Source: Plantactinospora mayteni (GTDB lineage Bacteria > Actinomycetota > Actinomycetes > Mycobacteriales > Micromonosporaceae). From it: 62,187 nt of DNA. The notes under the pieces were generated by a model. It was not told the origin of the DNA. It saw nothing but the letters and a program-made list of their open reading frames with translations, and ran no database searches. Position 1 is the first letter of the stretch. Each line of letters starts with the position of its first letter. This document shows positions 46,730-54,516 of this stretch, in pieces. The position numbers were made by a program, and so were the translations under genes. The DNA lies in assembly GCF_016862935.1 (NCBI RefSeq), contig NZ_BONX01000022.1:1-62187 (forward strand). Reading direction: 5' to 3'.

Positions 46730-48628
46730 TCAGACCTCGGCGAGTCGCCGGTACCGGTGCGCGGCCATCCGGACCGGCGCGTTGGCGTCGCCGAAGCCGT
46801 CGTAGCCGCCCCGGCGGTGCAGCACCTCGAAGAAGATCCGGCCGCCGTAGACCGGGGTGTAGAGGTGCAGCAGCTCGCCGCCGCGCGGGTCGCGGTCGTA
46901 GAGGATGCCGTACCGGCGGAGCCGCCGTACCGTCTCCTCGGCCAGTCCGAACCGGGCTACCAGGTCGGCGTAGTAGTTGTCGGAGATCCGCAGGGTGCCG
47001 GTGCCGAGCCGGTCCAGGGCGGCGGCGGTGCCGAAGATGTCATCGGTGCCGAAGGCCACGTGCTGCGGATCGGCGACGGACGGGGCCCATTCGCCCCGGC
47101 GGAGCACGGCGACGGTGAGGGCCAGCCGGACCGCCCGACCCGGGTCGGTGAAGCCACGGGAGCGCATCAGCCCGAACGGTGCGGCGTACTCCTCGGTGCC
47201 GAGTTGGCGCAGCCCGAGCACCGAGCGGTAGAAGAGCCCCGCCTCGTCGAAGTGGTCGAAGGGCTGGGTCAGCCCGAGGTGGTCGGTGGCGACGAGTCCG
47301 GCACCGGCCCCGACCTCGTTCCCGGTCGGCAGGAAGTCGGCCCGCCAACCGTCGTCGGGCTCGGCGAAGAAGACCGAGGTACCGTCCGGGGCGGCCACCG
47401 CCGCCAGCTCCGCCTCACCCGGGCCACGGCGCCGGGGCAGTACCGGCGCGTGCAGCGCCCCGGCCCGGTCGACAGCCCGGTGCGGATCGGTGGTGGTCAG
47501 CGCGAACGCGCTGATCGCGGCGGTGCCGGACGCCTGCGGGCGGGTCACCGCGCTGTTCAGCACCACCCGGCAGCCACCCTGTTCCCAGAGCTGGACCGGC
47601 TTGGAGCGGTGTTGCCCGGTGTGCGTGAAGCCGAGTCCCCGGAGCACGTCCTGAAGGACCGGGCCGGACCGGCCGTCCACGGCGAACTCGGTGAAGGAGT
47701 GGCCGGTCAGCCCGGGTGCCACCGGCAGCCGGCGCTGCCGCCGGTCCTCCGGCCGGTCGGTCGGGTGCAGGCCGTCCTCCAGGTGGACCAGGGAGCGCAT
47801 CGCGTCGACGGCGGTACGGGCCGGATCGGACTGCCGGAAGACGTCGTTGAAGACCTCCAGGGAGAGCGGTCCGGCGTACCCGGCGGAGAGCACGAGCCCG
47901 ACGAAGCCGGCCAGGTCGAACGCGCCCTGCCCGGGGAAGAGCCGGTGGTGCCGGCTCCATTGCAGGACGTCCATCCGCAGCCGCGGCGCGTCGGCGAGTT
48001 GCAGGAAGAAGATCTTTCCCGGGGTGATCCCGGCGATGCCGGCCGGGTCGACCTCCCGGGACAGCACGTGGAACGAGTCCAGGCAGAGGCCGAGCGCGGG
48101 GTGGTCGGCCCGGGCGACGATCCGCCAGGCGTGGTCCCAGGTGGAGACGTGCCGGCCCCAGGCCAGGGCCTCGTAGGCGATCCGGATCCCTCGGGCGGCG
48201 GCCCGGTCGGCCAGCAGCCCGAGCTGGTCGACCGCGAGCGCGTCGTCGTCGAGCGCCGCCGGTGCGACCGACGAGCAGACCAGCAGGGTGTCGGCGCCGA
48301 GTTCGGCCAGCACGTCGAACTTCCGCTCGGCCCGGTCGAGGTTGGCGCGCAGCAGGTCGGCCGGCACCGCCTCGAAGTCCCGGAACGGCTGGTACAGCTC
48401 GATGGCGAGGCCGAGGTCGGCGCAGCGGGCGCGTACCTCGGCCGGTGACCACGGCGCGACCACCAGGTCGTTCTCGAAGAGTTCGATGCCGTCGAACCCC
48501 GCCGCCGCGGCGGCGGCGAGCTTGTCCTCGAGGGTGCCGGAGAGGCAGACGGTGGCCACGGCCCGGCGCGGTACGCCGGCCGCCCCGGACGGCGGCGGGG
48601 TCGGAGCGGAACGGCGGCTGCTGGTCAT
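46730..48628 (-). CDS. quiC: 3-dehydroshikimate dehydratase fused to an HPPD-like domain
   Basis: A 632-aa two-domain protein like QuiC1/QsuB; it turns 3-dehydroshikimate into protocatechuate. The N-terminal TIM barrel has all four metal ligands: Glu153 (AYEALAWGRH), Asp184 (LCLDSFHVL), Gln210 (FLQLADAP) and Glu258 (SLEVFNDVF). The C-terminal half resembles 4-hydroxyphenylpyruvate dioxygenase and keeps a His-His-Glu triad (VATDHLGL, PQHVAFGTDD, GRIFFEVLHRRGGYDGFG), so it may bind iron. ATG 48628 follows GGAAAGG. TetR and a shikimate/quinate dehydrogenase are adjacent. Confidence 0.92.
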   Translation of the reverse strand: MTSSRRSAPTPPPSGAAGVPRRAVATVCLSGTLEDKLAAAAAAGFDGIELFENDLVVAPWSPAEVRARCADLGLAIELYQPFRDFEAVPADLLRANLDRAERKFDVLAELGADTLLVCSSVAPAALDDDALAVDQLGLLADRAAARGIRIAYEALAWGRHVSTWDHAWRIVARADHPALGLCLDSFHVLSREVDPAGIAGITPGKIFFLQLADAPRLRMDVLQWSRHHRLFPGQGAFDLAGFVGLVLSAGYAGPLSLEVFNDVFRQSDPARTAVDAMRSLVHLEDGLHPTDRPEDRRQRRLPVAPGLTGHSFTEFAVDGRSGPVLQDVLRGLGFTHTGQHRSKPVQLWEQGGCRVVLNSAVTRPQASGTAAISAFALTTTDPHRAVDRAGALHAPVLPRRRGPGEAELAAVAAPDGTSVFFAEPDDGWRADFLPTGNEVGAGAGLVATDHLGLTQPFDHFDEAGLFYRSVLGLRQLGTEEYAAPFGLMRSRGFTDPGRAVRLALTVAVLRRGEWAPSVADPQHVAFGTDDIFGTAAALDRLGTGTLRISDNYYADLVARFGLAEETVRRLRRYGILYDRDPRGGELLHLYTPVYGGRIFFEVLHRRGGYDGFGDANAPVRMAAHRYRRLAEV

Positions 48629-48681
48629 GGCGCACCTTTCCCGGCGGTACGGTCAACGGCGGCCTCCGGGGACGTCCGTTC

Positions 48682-48738
48682 GCGGCGGCGTCCGGGGGGA
48701 CGCGCGGGTCAGCGGCGGCGTCCGGGGGGCGCGGGTCA
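48682..48738. repeat. 27-30-bp tandem repeat reaching into the TetR stop codon
   Basis: GCGGCGGCGTCCGGGGGG followed by ACGCGCGGGTCA (48682-48711) is repeated as the same first block followed by CGCGGGTCA (48712-48738). The last TCA is the complement of the TetR stop, so each unit copies the stop-codon context. A further degenerate copy lies at about 48656-48681. Confidence 0.8.
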
Positions 48739-49383
48739 GCTGCGGCGGAGGTAGCCGATGACCATCTCGGCGAGCATGGTCCGGTAGTGCTGGCGGTTGG
48801 TCGGATCGAGCAGGTCACGGTCGAAGAGCGCGGCGAAGGTGTGCCGGTTGGCGACCCGGAAGAAGCAGTACGCACTGATCATCATGTGTACGTCCAGCGC
48901 GTCCACGTCGGACCGGAACGTGCCGGCCCGCTGCCCCCGCTCCAGTACGCCGCGCAGCAGGTCGACGGCGGAACTGTTCAGGTCGACCAGCCGGGCGACG
49001 TGGGTCATGTGCGCCGCCTGCTGGGCGTTCTCCACCCCGACCAGCTTGATGAAGGCCGGGTGCGCCTCGTGGTGGTCGAAGGTGACCTCAGCGAGGCGCC
49101 GGACCGCGGCCACCGGCTCCAGGTGGTCGACGTCGACGCCCCGCTCGGCGGCCCGGATCTCGCCGTAGGCGCGCTCCAGGACGGCGAGGTAGAGCTGCTC
49201 CTTGCCACCGAAGTAGTAGTAGATCATCCGTTTGGTGGTGCGGGTCCGGGCGGCGATCTCGTCGACCCGGGCACCGCTGTAGCCCCGGTTGGCGAACTCG
49301 TCGGTGGCGACGTCGATGATGTCGGCCCGGGTGCGTTCCGCGTCCCGCCGCCGCTCCACCTCCGGTGCCGCCCGCAGGGTCAT
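48736..49383 (-). CDS. TetR-family regulator of the shikimate/quinate locus
   Basis: A 215-aa TetR protein: HTH at about residues 18-62 (RTRADIIDVATDEFANRGYS, then VDEIAARTRTTKRMIYYYFG) and a ligand domain with YLRRS at the end. The sequence FDHHEAHPAFIKLVGVENAQ is typical of the aromatic-catabolism TetR group. ATG 49383 follows GGAGGG at 8 nt. It is divergent from the dehydrogenase gene, with a palindrome over that promoter. Confidence 0.92.
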   Translation of the reverse strand: MTLRAAPEVERRRDAERTRADIIDVATDEFANRGYSGARVDEIAARTRTTKRMIYYYFGGKEQLYLAVLERAYGEIRAAERGVDVDHLEPVAAVRRLAEVTFDHHEAHPAFIKLVGVENAQQAAHMTHVARLVDLNSSAVDLLRGVLERGQRAGTFRSDVDALDVHMMISAYCFFRVANRHTFAALFDRDLLDPTNRQHYRTMLAEMVIGYLRRS

Positions 49384-49441
49384 CGCCTCGTCCCTCCGAA
49401 TCTCCGCCACGGGACCAGTGTGCCGTGAGCCCGACCCGCCC

Positions 49442-49493
49442 TTGACAGGCCCGGCACCGAGGCGGATAACTAACGTACCAGTTCGTACATTAG
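49442..49493 (+). promoter_or_regulatory. Promoter and overlapping 24-bp TetR operator for the dehydrogenase operon
   Basis: TTGACA (49442-49447), a 17-bp spacer and GATAAC (49465-49470) form a good sigma-70 promoter pointing right. A 24-bp dyad follows at once (49470-49493): CTAACGTACCAG and TTCGTACATTAG, matching at 9 of 12 symmetric positions. It covers the expected start of transcription, so binding would repress. A divergent promoter for tetR probably shares it. Confidence 0.7.
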
Positions 49494-49547
49494 CCGATGC
49501 CGGTCCCCGATCCACCGCTCGTACCCGCCGCCCGGACCGCAGCAACA

Positions 49548-49643
49548 CGCCACACCGCACGCCGCACCCACGCACGCAAGCCGCACGCCGCACGCACGCC
49601 GCACGCAGGGATGCCGCACGCACGCCGCACGCACGCCGCATCG
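49548..49643 (+). repeat. CGCACGC microrepeat tract in the leader of the dehydrogenase gene
   Basis: The leader has many copies of CGCACGCACGCCG and GCACGCCGC, ending about 20 bp before the start codon. It is C-rich with periodic CA steps and has no ORF support. Confidence 0.7.
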
Positions 49644-49664
49644 CAGCACCAGGACGGGAGCACC

Positions 49665-50534
49665 ATGCACAGCTGCCGGTACGGGTTGATCGGATCGGGC
49701 ATCGGCGCCTCGCTGTCACCGGCGCTGCACGAGGCCGAGGGTCGACAGCACGGCCTCGACCTGTCGTACTCGCTGCTCGACGTCGACCGGCCGGGCACCC
49801 CGGCCGAGCTGCCCCGGCTGCTGGAGGATGCCGAGGCGGCCGGATTCGTCGGGCTGAACGTCACCCATCCGTTCAAACAACAGGTGATCGAGCTGCTCGA
49901 CCGGCTCACCCCACCGGCCGACGGCATCGGCGCGGTCAACACCGTCGTCTTCGAGGACGGGCGGCGGATCGGCCACAACACCGACGCCTACGGCTTCACC
50001 GAGTCGTTCCGGCGCGAGCTGGTGGGCGCCGCCACCGGCCGGGTGGTGCAGCTCGGGGCCGGCGGCGCGGGCGCCGCCTGCGCGTACGCCCAGTTGGAGG
50101 CCGGCGTCGGGCACCTCACCGTGGTCGATCCGGACCCGGACCGGCGCGGCCTGCTCGCCGAGACCCTGAGCATCCGGTTCGACACCGAACGGATCGCGGT
50201 GGCCGGCCCGGACGAACTTCCGGCCGCCGTCGGCGCCGCCGACGGGCTCGTCAACACCAGCCCGGTCGGGATGCGGGCACATCCGGGGGTACCGCTGCCG
50301 GTCGCGCTGCTCCATCCCGGCCTGTGGGTGCTGGACGTCATCTACATGCCGGTCGAGACCGAACTGCTCAGCGCAGCCCGGGCGGCCGGACTGCGGGCGG
50401 TCGGCGGGACCGGCATGTGTGTCTTCCAGGCCGCCGCCGCGTTCCAACTGTTCACCGGTCGGACCCCGGACACCGGCCGGATGCTGCGCCACCTCGACCT
50501 GCTGCTCGCCGGGCGGGCTCGGCACGCCACCTGA
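49665..50534 (+). CDS. Shikimate/quinate 5-dehydrogenase, NAD-type (QsuD-like)
   Basis: A 289-aa AroE-family enzyme. The substrate site has GASLSPALHEAE, catalytic Lys in NVTHPFKQQVIEL and Asp in GHNTDAYGF. The Rossmann loop is LGAGGAGAACAYAQLE, and the second strand ends TVVDPDPDR. An Asp there, rather than Arg/Ser-Thr-Arg, favours NAD over NADP. With the catabolic dehydratase next door it should oxidise shikimate, or quinate, in a degradative direction. ATG 49665 follows GGACGGGAG. It lies behind the TetR-operated promoter. Confidence 0.9.
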   Translation: MHSCRYGLIGSGIGASLSPALHEAEGRQHGLDLSYSLLDVDRPGTPAELPRLLEDAEAAGFVGLNVTHPFKQQVIELLDRLTPPADGIGAVNTVVFEDGRRIGHNTDAYGFTESFRRELVGAATGRVVQLGAGGAGAACAYAQLEAGVGHLTVVDPDPDRRGLLAETLSIRFDTERIAVAGPDELPAAVGAADGLVNTSPVGMRAHPGVPLPVALLHPGLWVLDVIYMPVETELLSAARAAGLRAVGGTGMCVFQAAAAFQLFTGRTPDTGRMLRHLDLLLAGRARHAT

Positions 50535-50640
50535 ACGGTGCCGCGCGGTCACCGCCGCACGGCGCGTCCCACACCACCGATCGTCCTGAGTGGATGATCC
50601 GCTCCCCCGACACACCCCCACACCACCCCCGGAGTATCCG

Positions 50641-52062
50641 ATGAGCCGACAGGCCACCACCCCCGACACCACCGCACCCCCGGACGACCCGGTCGCCCGC
50701 GAACTGCCCGAACCGATGCCGCTGCGCCGGATGGTCGGCCCCGGCGTGGTGGCGGTCGGGATCGGGATGGCGGCCGGGGAACTCATCCTCTGGCCCTACC
50801 TCACCGCGCTCGGCGGGCTCGGCCTGCTCTGGCTGGCGATCGCCACCCTCGCCGTCCAGTTCGTCATCAACATGGAAATCGAGCGCTACACCCTGGCCAC
50901 CGGGCAGACCGTGGTCGCCGGGTTCTCCCGCTGGTGGAAGGGCTGGGGCGTCATCATCTGCCTCGCCGGGGCGTTCCAGTACGTCTGGCCCGGCTGGGCC
51001 ACCAGCGGCTCCGCCGTCCTCACGTACCTGGTCGGGGGCGGTGACACGGTCTGGATCACGGTCGGCGTACTCGTCGCCATCGGCGTACTGCTCTCGGTCT
51101 CCAAGGTGATCTACCGGACCGTCGAACGGGTCGAGATGGTCAAGGTCGCGCTCACCCTGTTCTTCCTGGCCGTGGTGGTGGTCTTCGTGATCTCGCTGAG
51201 TACCTGGGGCGAGGGCGCGGCGGAGACCGTCGTCGGCTTCGGGCAGATCCCGGCCGGGATCACCTTCACCCTGCTGCTCAGCGCGATCGGCGCCGCCGGT
51301 GCCGGCGGGGTGCACAACCTGGTGCTGAGCAACTGGATCCGGGACAAGCGGTACGGGATGGGCGCGCACGTACCCCGGCTCGTCTCGCCGATCACCGGCC
51401 AGGAGGAGGCCGCCGGCTCGGACCGGTACGCCTTCCCGCAGGACGCGGGGAGCCTGGCCCGCTGGGCGACCTGGTGGAAGCGCGCCAACATCGAGCACTT
51501 CTTCACCTTCGCGCTGGTCTGCTTCGTGACGATCACGATCATGTGCCTGCTCGCCTACCAGACCCTCTTCGGCCGGGACGACCTGACGAACGACCCGTCG
51601 TTCCTGCGGATCGAGGGCGAGGTGCTGGCGTCCGAGGTCGGCACCTGGCTCAAGCTGCTCTTCTTCGCGATCGCCGTGGTCTCGCTCTGGGCCGCCGCGA
51701 TGGGGCTGCTCGACGTCATCGGCCGGGTTGCCGGCGACTTCCTCCGGCGCAACTACCTCGCCACCTCCGCCCGGTGGACCGAGTCCCGGCTCTATCTCGC
51801 GGTGGTCTGGGCCGAGATCCTGCTCGGCTCGGTCATCCTGCTCGCCGGCTTCAGTCAACCGCTCGGCCTGCTGATCGTCTCCACCTGCGCGGCCTCGGTG
51901 GTCACCCTGCTCTACTCGATCCTGCTGGTCCGGCTGAACGTCCGGGACCTGCCGTCGGCCATCCGGATGCGGGGCTGGCGGCTCGGCGGCATGCTGGTGG
52001 CGATCGGCTTCTACGGCTTCTTCGCCGTCGCGATGGTGGTCACCCAGCTCCAACGGCTCTGA
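50641..52062 (+). CDS. Nramp-like transporter lacking canonical metal-binding motifs
   Basis: A 473-aa polytopic protein with about 11 TMs. It resembles the Nramp superfamily in layout (GPGVVAVGIGMAAGELILWP in TM1, LSAIGAAGAGGVHNLVLSNW in TM6). The TM1 DPGN and the TM6 MPHN of metal transporters are absent: TM1 reads GIGMAAGE and TM6 GGVHN. Substrate is therefore open; context allows a shikimate/quinate-related compound or a metal. ATG 50641 follows GGAG. It is 106 bp after the dehydrogenase, probably in its operon, and followed by a terminator. Confidence 0.82.
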   Translation: MSRQATTPDTTAPPDDPVARELPEPMPLRRMVGPGVVAVGIGMAAGELILWPYLTALGGLGLLWLAIATLAVQFVINMEIERYTLATGQTVVAGFSRWWKGWGVIICLAGAFQYVWPGWATSGSAVLTYLVGGGDTVWITVGVLVAIGVLLSVSKVIYRTVERVEMVKVALTLFFLAVVVVFVISLSTWGEGAAETVVGFGQIPAGITFTLLLSAIGAAGAGGVHNLVLSNWIRDKRYGMGAHVPRLVSPITGQEEAAGSDRYAFPQDAGSLARWATWWKRANIEHFFTFALVCFVTITIMCLLAYQTLFGRDDLTNDPSFLRIEGEVLASEVGTWLKLLFFAIAVVSLWAAAMGLLDVIGRVAGDFLRRNYLATSARWTESRLYLAVVWAEILLGSVILLAGFSQPLGLLIVSTCAASVVTLLYSILLVRLNVRDLPSAIRMRGWRLGGMLVAIGFYGFFAVAMVVTQLQRL

Positions 52063-52073
52063 CCGGTCCACGC

Positions 52074-52103
52074 TGGTGCCGACCCGTCACCGGGTCGGCA
52101 CCA
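52074..52103. terminator. Perfect 12-bp hairpin terminator
   Basis: TGGTGCCGACCC and GGGTCGGCACCA enclose a 6-nt loop, 12 bp after the transporter stop and between convergent genes. Confidence 0.88.
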
Positions 52104-52224
52104 TGCGGTCGACACCAGCCGTCGCCGCAATGTGGCGGGCACGCCGGGGCAAGATCACACCCGCCCCGGGCGAGCCGATCGCGGCCCTCGGCGCCGAGCA
52201 CCCCGGGCAGGCCGATCCCGGACC

Positions 52225-52923
52225 TCAGCCGAGCGCTCCGGCCACCACCTTCAGGTCGTCGACCAGGCCGGCGTACGCGGCGTCCCGGTCGTCGGCGCGG
52301 AGCACCGCGGACGGGTGGATGGTGGCGACGAGCCGGGTCGGCGGGACCGACTCCCGCTGACCGGTCGGCCCGACCGGCACCTTGGCGAAGTCCTGCGGGC
52401 GCTGCGCCGACTCCGGCCAGGGCAGGAGTACGCCCCGGGACTGGGTGACCCGGAACGACGGGCCGAGCAGTGCCTTGGCCGCCGTCGCGCCGAGTACCAC
52501 CACGACCTCGGGATGCAGCCGGGCGAACTCGGCGACCAGCCAGGGCCGGCAGGCGACGATGTGCACCCGGTCCGGCGTCTTGTGCAGCCGGCGCTTGCCG
52601 CGCATCTCGAACCGGAAGTGCTTGACCGCGTTGGTGATGTAGAGGTGTGCCGGGTCGATGCCCGCCTCGTCCACCGCCCGCCGCAACAGGTGCCCGGCCG
52701 GTCCGACGAACGGCAGCCCCTTCTGGTCCTCCATGTCGCCGGGCTGCTCGCCGACGAAGACGACCCGGGCGTGCTCGTCGCCCCGGCCGAAGACCGTCTG
52801 GGTGGCGTCCCGGTACAGCTCGCAGCCCCGACAGCCACCGGCCGCGTCACGCAGCGCGGCCAGGCTGTCGGTGCCGGGTGGGATGAACTGCTGCGCTCCG
52901 GGAGCGGTCTCCGTCTCAGGCAT
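52225..52923 (-). CDS. udgX: Uracil-DNA glycosylase, UdgX type
   Basis: A 232-aa iron-sulfur uracil-DNA glycosylase (family 4-like). It has cysteines CRGCELY near residues 31-34 and CRPWL near 125, the water-activating motif GEQPGDMED and IHPSAVLR. The insert GKRRLHKTP carries His114, the residue that in mycobacterial UdgX bonds covalently to the abasic site; the motif there is KRRIH. ATG 52923 opens conserved protein. It probably protects or tags uracil in DNA. Confidence 0.9.
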   Translation of the reverse strand: MPETETAPGAQQFIPPGTDSLAALRDAAGGCRGCELYRDATQTVFGRGDEHARVVFVGEQPGDMEDQKGLPFVGPAGHLLRRAVDEAGIDPAHLYITNAVKHFRFEMRGKRRLHKTPDRVHIVACRPWLVAEFARLHPEVVVVLGATAAKALLGPSFRVTQSRGVLLPWPESAQRPQDFAKVPVGPTGQRESVPPTRLVATIHPSAVLRADDRDAAYAGLVDDLKVVAGALG

Positions 52924-52984
52924 AGCGCATGTTCTACCCCGTACCTCCCGGATCACGCACCAACGCCGGCCGGCGTGGCGGCTC

Positions 52985-53101
52985 CCAAGATTCTTGGCGA
53001 CTTGTGGTTGGCCGCTGACCATTGAACCTTGTCGGAGGCGGGGCGTGAGCGCCGCGCGGTTCAGGTTGAAAAAGGTTCATTATTCGCCAAGAATCTTGGC
53101 G
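52985..53101. repeat. Two CCAAGA-N-TCTTGG palindromes flanking a partial inverted repeat
   Basis: CCAAGATTCTTGG (52985-52997) is a perfect odd palindrome. CGCCAAGAATCTTGGCG (53085-53101) is the same core with longer arms (8 bp either side of one base). Inside them TGAACCTT (about 53023) and AAGGTTCA (about 53072) form a second inverted pair. The region is AT-richer than its surroundings and separates the udgX start from the end of the MocR gene. Confidence 0.8.
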
Positions 53102-53137
53102 ATCCTGACACGCGGAGCACGCGCGGCGGAGCGGGAG

Positions 53138-54478
53138 TCAGACGCTCAGGGTGGTTGGGGTGGCGGGGGCGGCGGCCTGGGCGAGCGCGTCGGCCAGCCG
53201 CGAGATGTCCGCCTCGGCGAGCGGGCTGACGGTGATCCGGATACCCGGACCGCTGGCCAACCGGAACAGCGAGCCGGGCGCGACCACGTAGCCGGCGTCG
53301 CGCAGCACCGCGACCGCCCGGGTCTCGTCGGGCACCGGCAACCAGACGTTTATTCCGGTACGGCCGCGCCCGGCCAGCCCGCGCTCGGCGAGTGCGGCGC
53401 GCAGCGCGGCGACCCGCTCGGCGTAACTCGCCCGAGCCAGCGCGATCCGCTCGGCGACCGCCGGATCCCGCCACAGTGCGAGGGTGAGCCGTTGCAGCAG
53501 CGTGGAGACCCAGCCGGAGCAGACCCGCAGCCGGCCCGCCACCCGGGCCACGGTCACCTCGTCCCCGGCGAGCACGGCCAGCCGCAGGTCCGGCCCGTAC
53601 GGCTTGCTGGCCGAGCGGACGAAGGCCCAGTTCCGGGTGGCGCCGGCCAGGCTGTGCAGCGGCTCGACGGAGAGTTCGGCGGCGTGGTCGTCCTCGATCA
53701 GCAGTACGTCGGGATGGTCGGCCAGGGCGGCACGCAGGGCCGTCGCGCGCTCGGCGGTGACCACCGCCCCGGTCGGGTTCTGCGCCCGGCTGGTCACCAG
53801 CACCGCCCGGGCACCGGCCCCCAGCGCGGCGCGCAGTCCGGCCGGGGTGGGTCCGGCGTCGTCGACCGGCATCGGCACCGCCCGCAGCCCGAGCGTGGCG
53901 ACCAGGTCGATGGTGTTGGCCCAGCCCGGATCCTCGATCGCGACCGCGTCACCGGGGCTCAGGTTGCTGACCAGCAGCCGTTCGATGCCATCCGAGGCGC
54001 CGCCGGTCACCGTCACCGCCTCGGCCGGTACCCCGTCGGCGGCCAGCCGCTCCCGGGCCGCGTCGACGAGTTCGGGGAGTACGCCGCCGCCCCGGTAGTT
54101 GACCGACGCACCGGCGGTCTCGGCCAGCGCGGCCAGGTACGGGCCGATCGGCGGGAGCAGCCCGGGGTCGGGCTCGCCGACCGAGAGGTCGAGCGCGCCG
54201 GGCGGCGCGGGAAGCCGGAGTGCGGCCCGGCGAGCGGTGACCGGTGGGGTGGGGCGGATCCGGGTGCCGTTGCGCCCGGCGGTCTCCACCACCCCGCGTT
54301 GCCGCAGTCCCTGGTACGCCTTGGCAACCGTCGCCGGGCTGACCCGAAGCCGCTGCGCGAGGGCCCGTACGGCGGGCAGCGCGGCCCCGGCCGGCAACTC
54401 CCCGGTCCGGACGCCGGTCTCCACGCTGGCCGATATCTCGGCTGCCGTCGTCCCGGCGATCTGATAATGTGCTGTCAC
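53138..54478 (-). CDS. MocR-type regulator (GntR HTH plus aminotransferase domain)
   Basis: A 446-aa protein with a GntR winged helix (ISASVETGVRTGELPAGAAL, VRALAQRLRVSPATVAKAYQ) and a fold-type I aminotransferase-like domain (TGGASDGIERLLV, VTSRAQNPTGAVV). The PLP lysine is in SASKPYGPDLRLA. MocR proteins sense PLP or an amino compound and often control vitamin B6 or amine genes. It is divergent from a pyridoxamine-oxidase-like gene, a classic target. The GTG at 54478 has no ribosome site, and TACAAT lies 10 nt before it, so the mRNA may be leaderless. Confidence 0.92.
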   Translation of the reverse strand: MTAHYQIAGTTAAEISASVETGVRTGELPAGAALPAVRALAQRLRVSPATVAKAYQGLRQRGVVETAGRNGTRIRPTPPVTARRAALRLPAPPGALDLSVGEPDPGLLPPIGPYLAALAETAGASVNYRGGGVLPELVDAARERLAADGVPAEAVTVTGGASDGIERLLVSNLSPGDAVAIEDPGWANTIDLVATLGLRAVPMPVDDAGPTPAGLRAALGAGARAVLVTSRAQNPTGAVVTAERATALRAALADHPDVLLIEDDHAAELSVEPLHSLAGATRNWAFVRSASKPYGPDLRLAVLAGDEVTVARVAGRLRVCSGWVSTLLQRLTLALWRDPAVAERIALARASYAERVAALRAALAERGLAGRGRTGINVWLPVPDETRAVAVLRDAGYVVAPGSLFRLASGPGIRITVSPLAEADISRLADALAQAAAPATPTTLSV

Positions 54479-54516
54479 AGTTTGAGGATTGTACTATAAC
54501 AAAGGGCAGACGCGAG
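54479..54516. promoter_or_regulatory. Overlapping divergent promoters between MocR and PNPOx-GNAT genes
   Basis: The 38-bp gap holds ATTGTACTATAAC, giving a -10 in each direction (TATAAC to the right, TACAAT to the left). Both polymerases would compete for the same bases, and MocR binding here would affect both genes. Confidence 0.55.
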
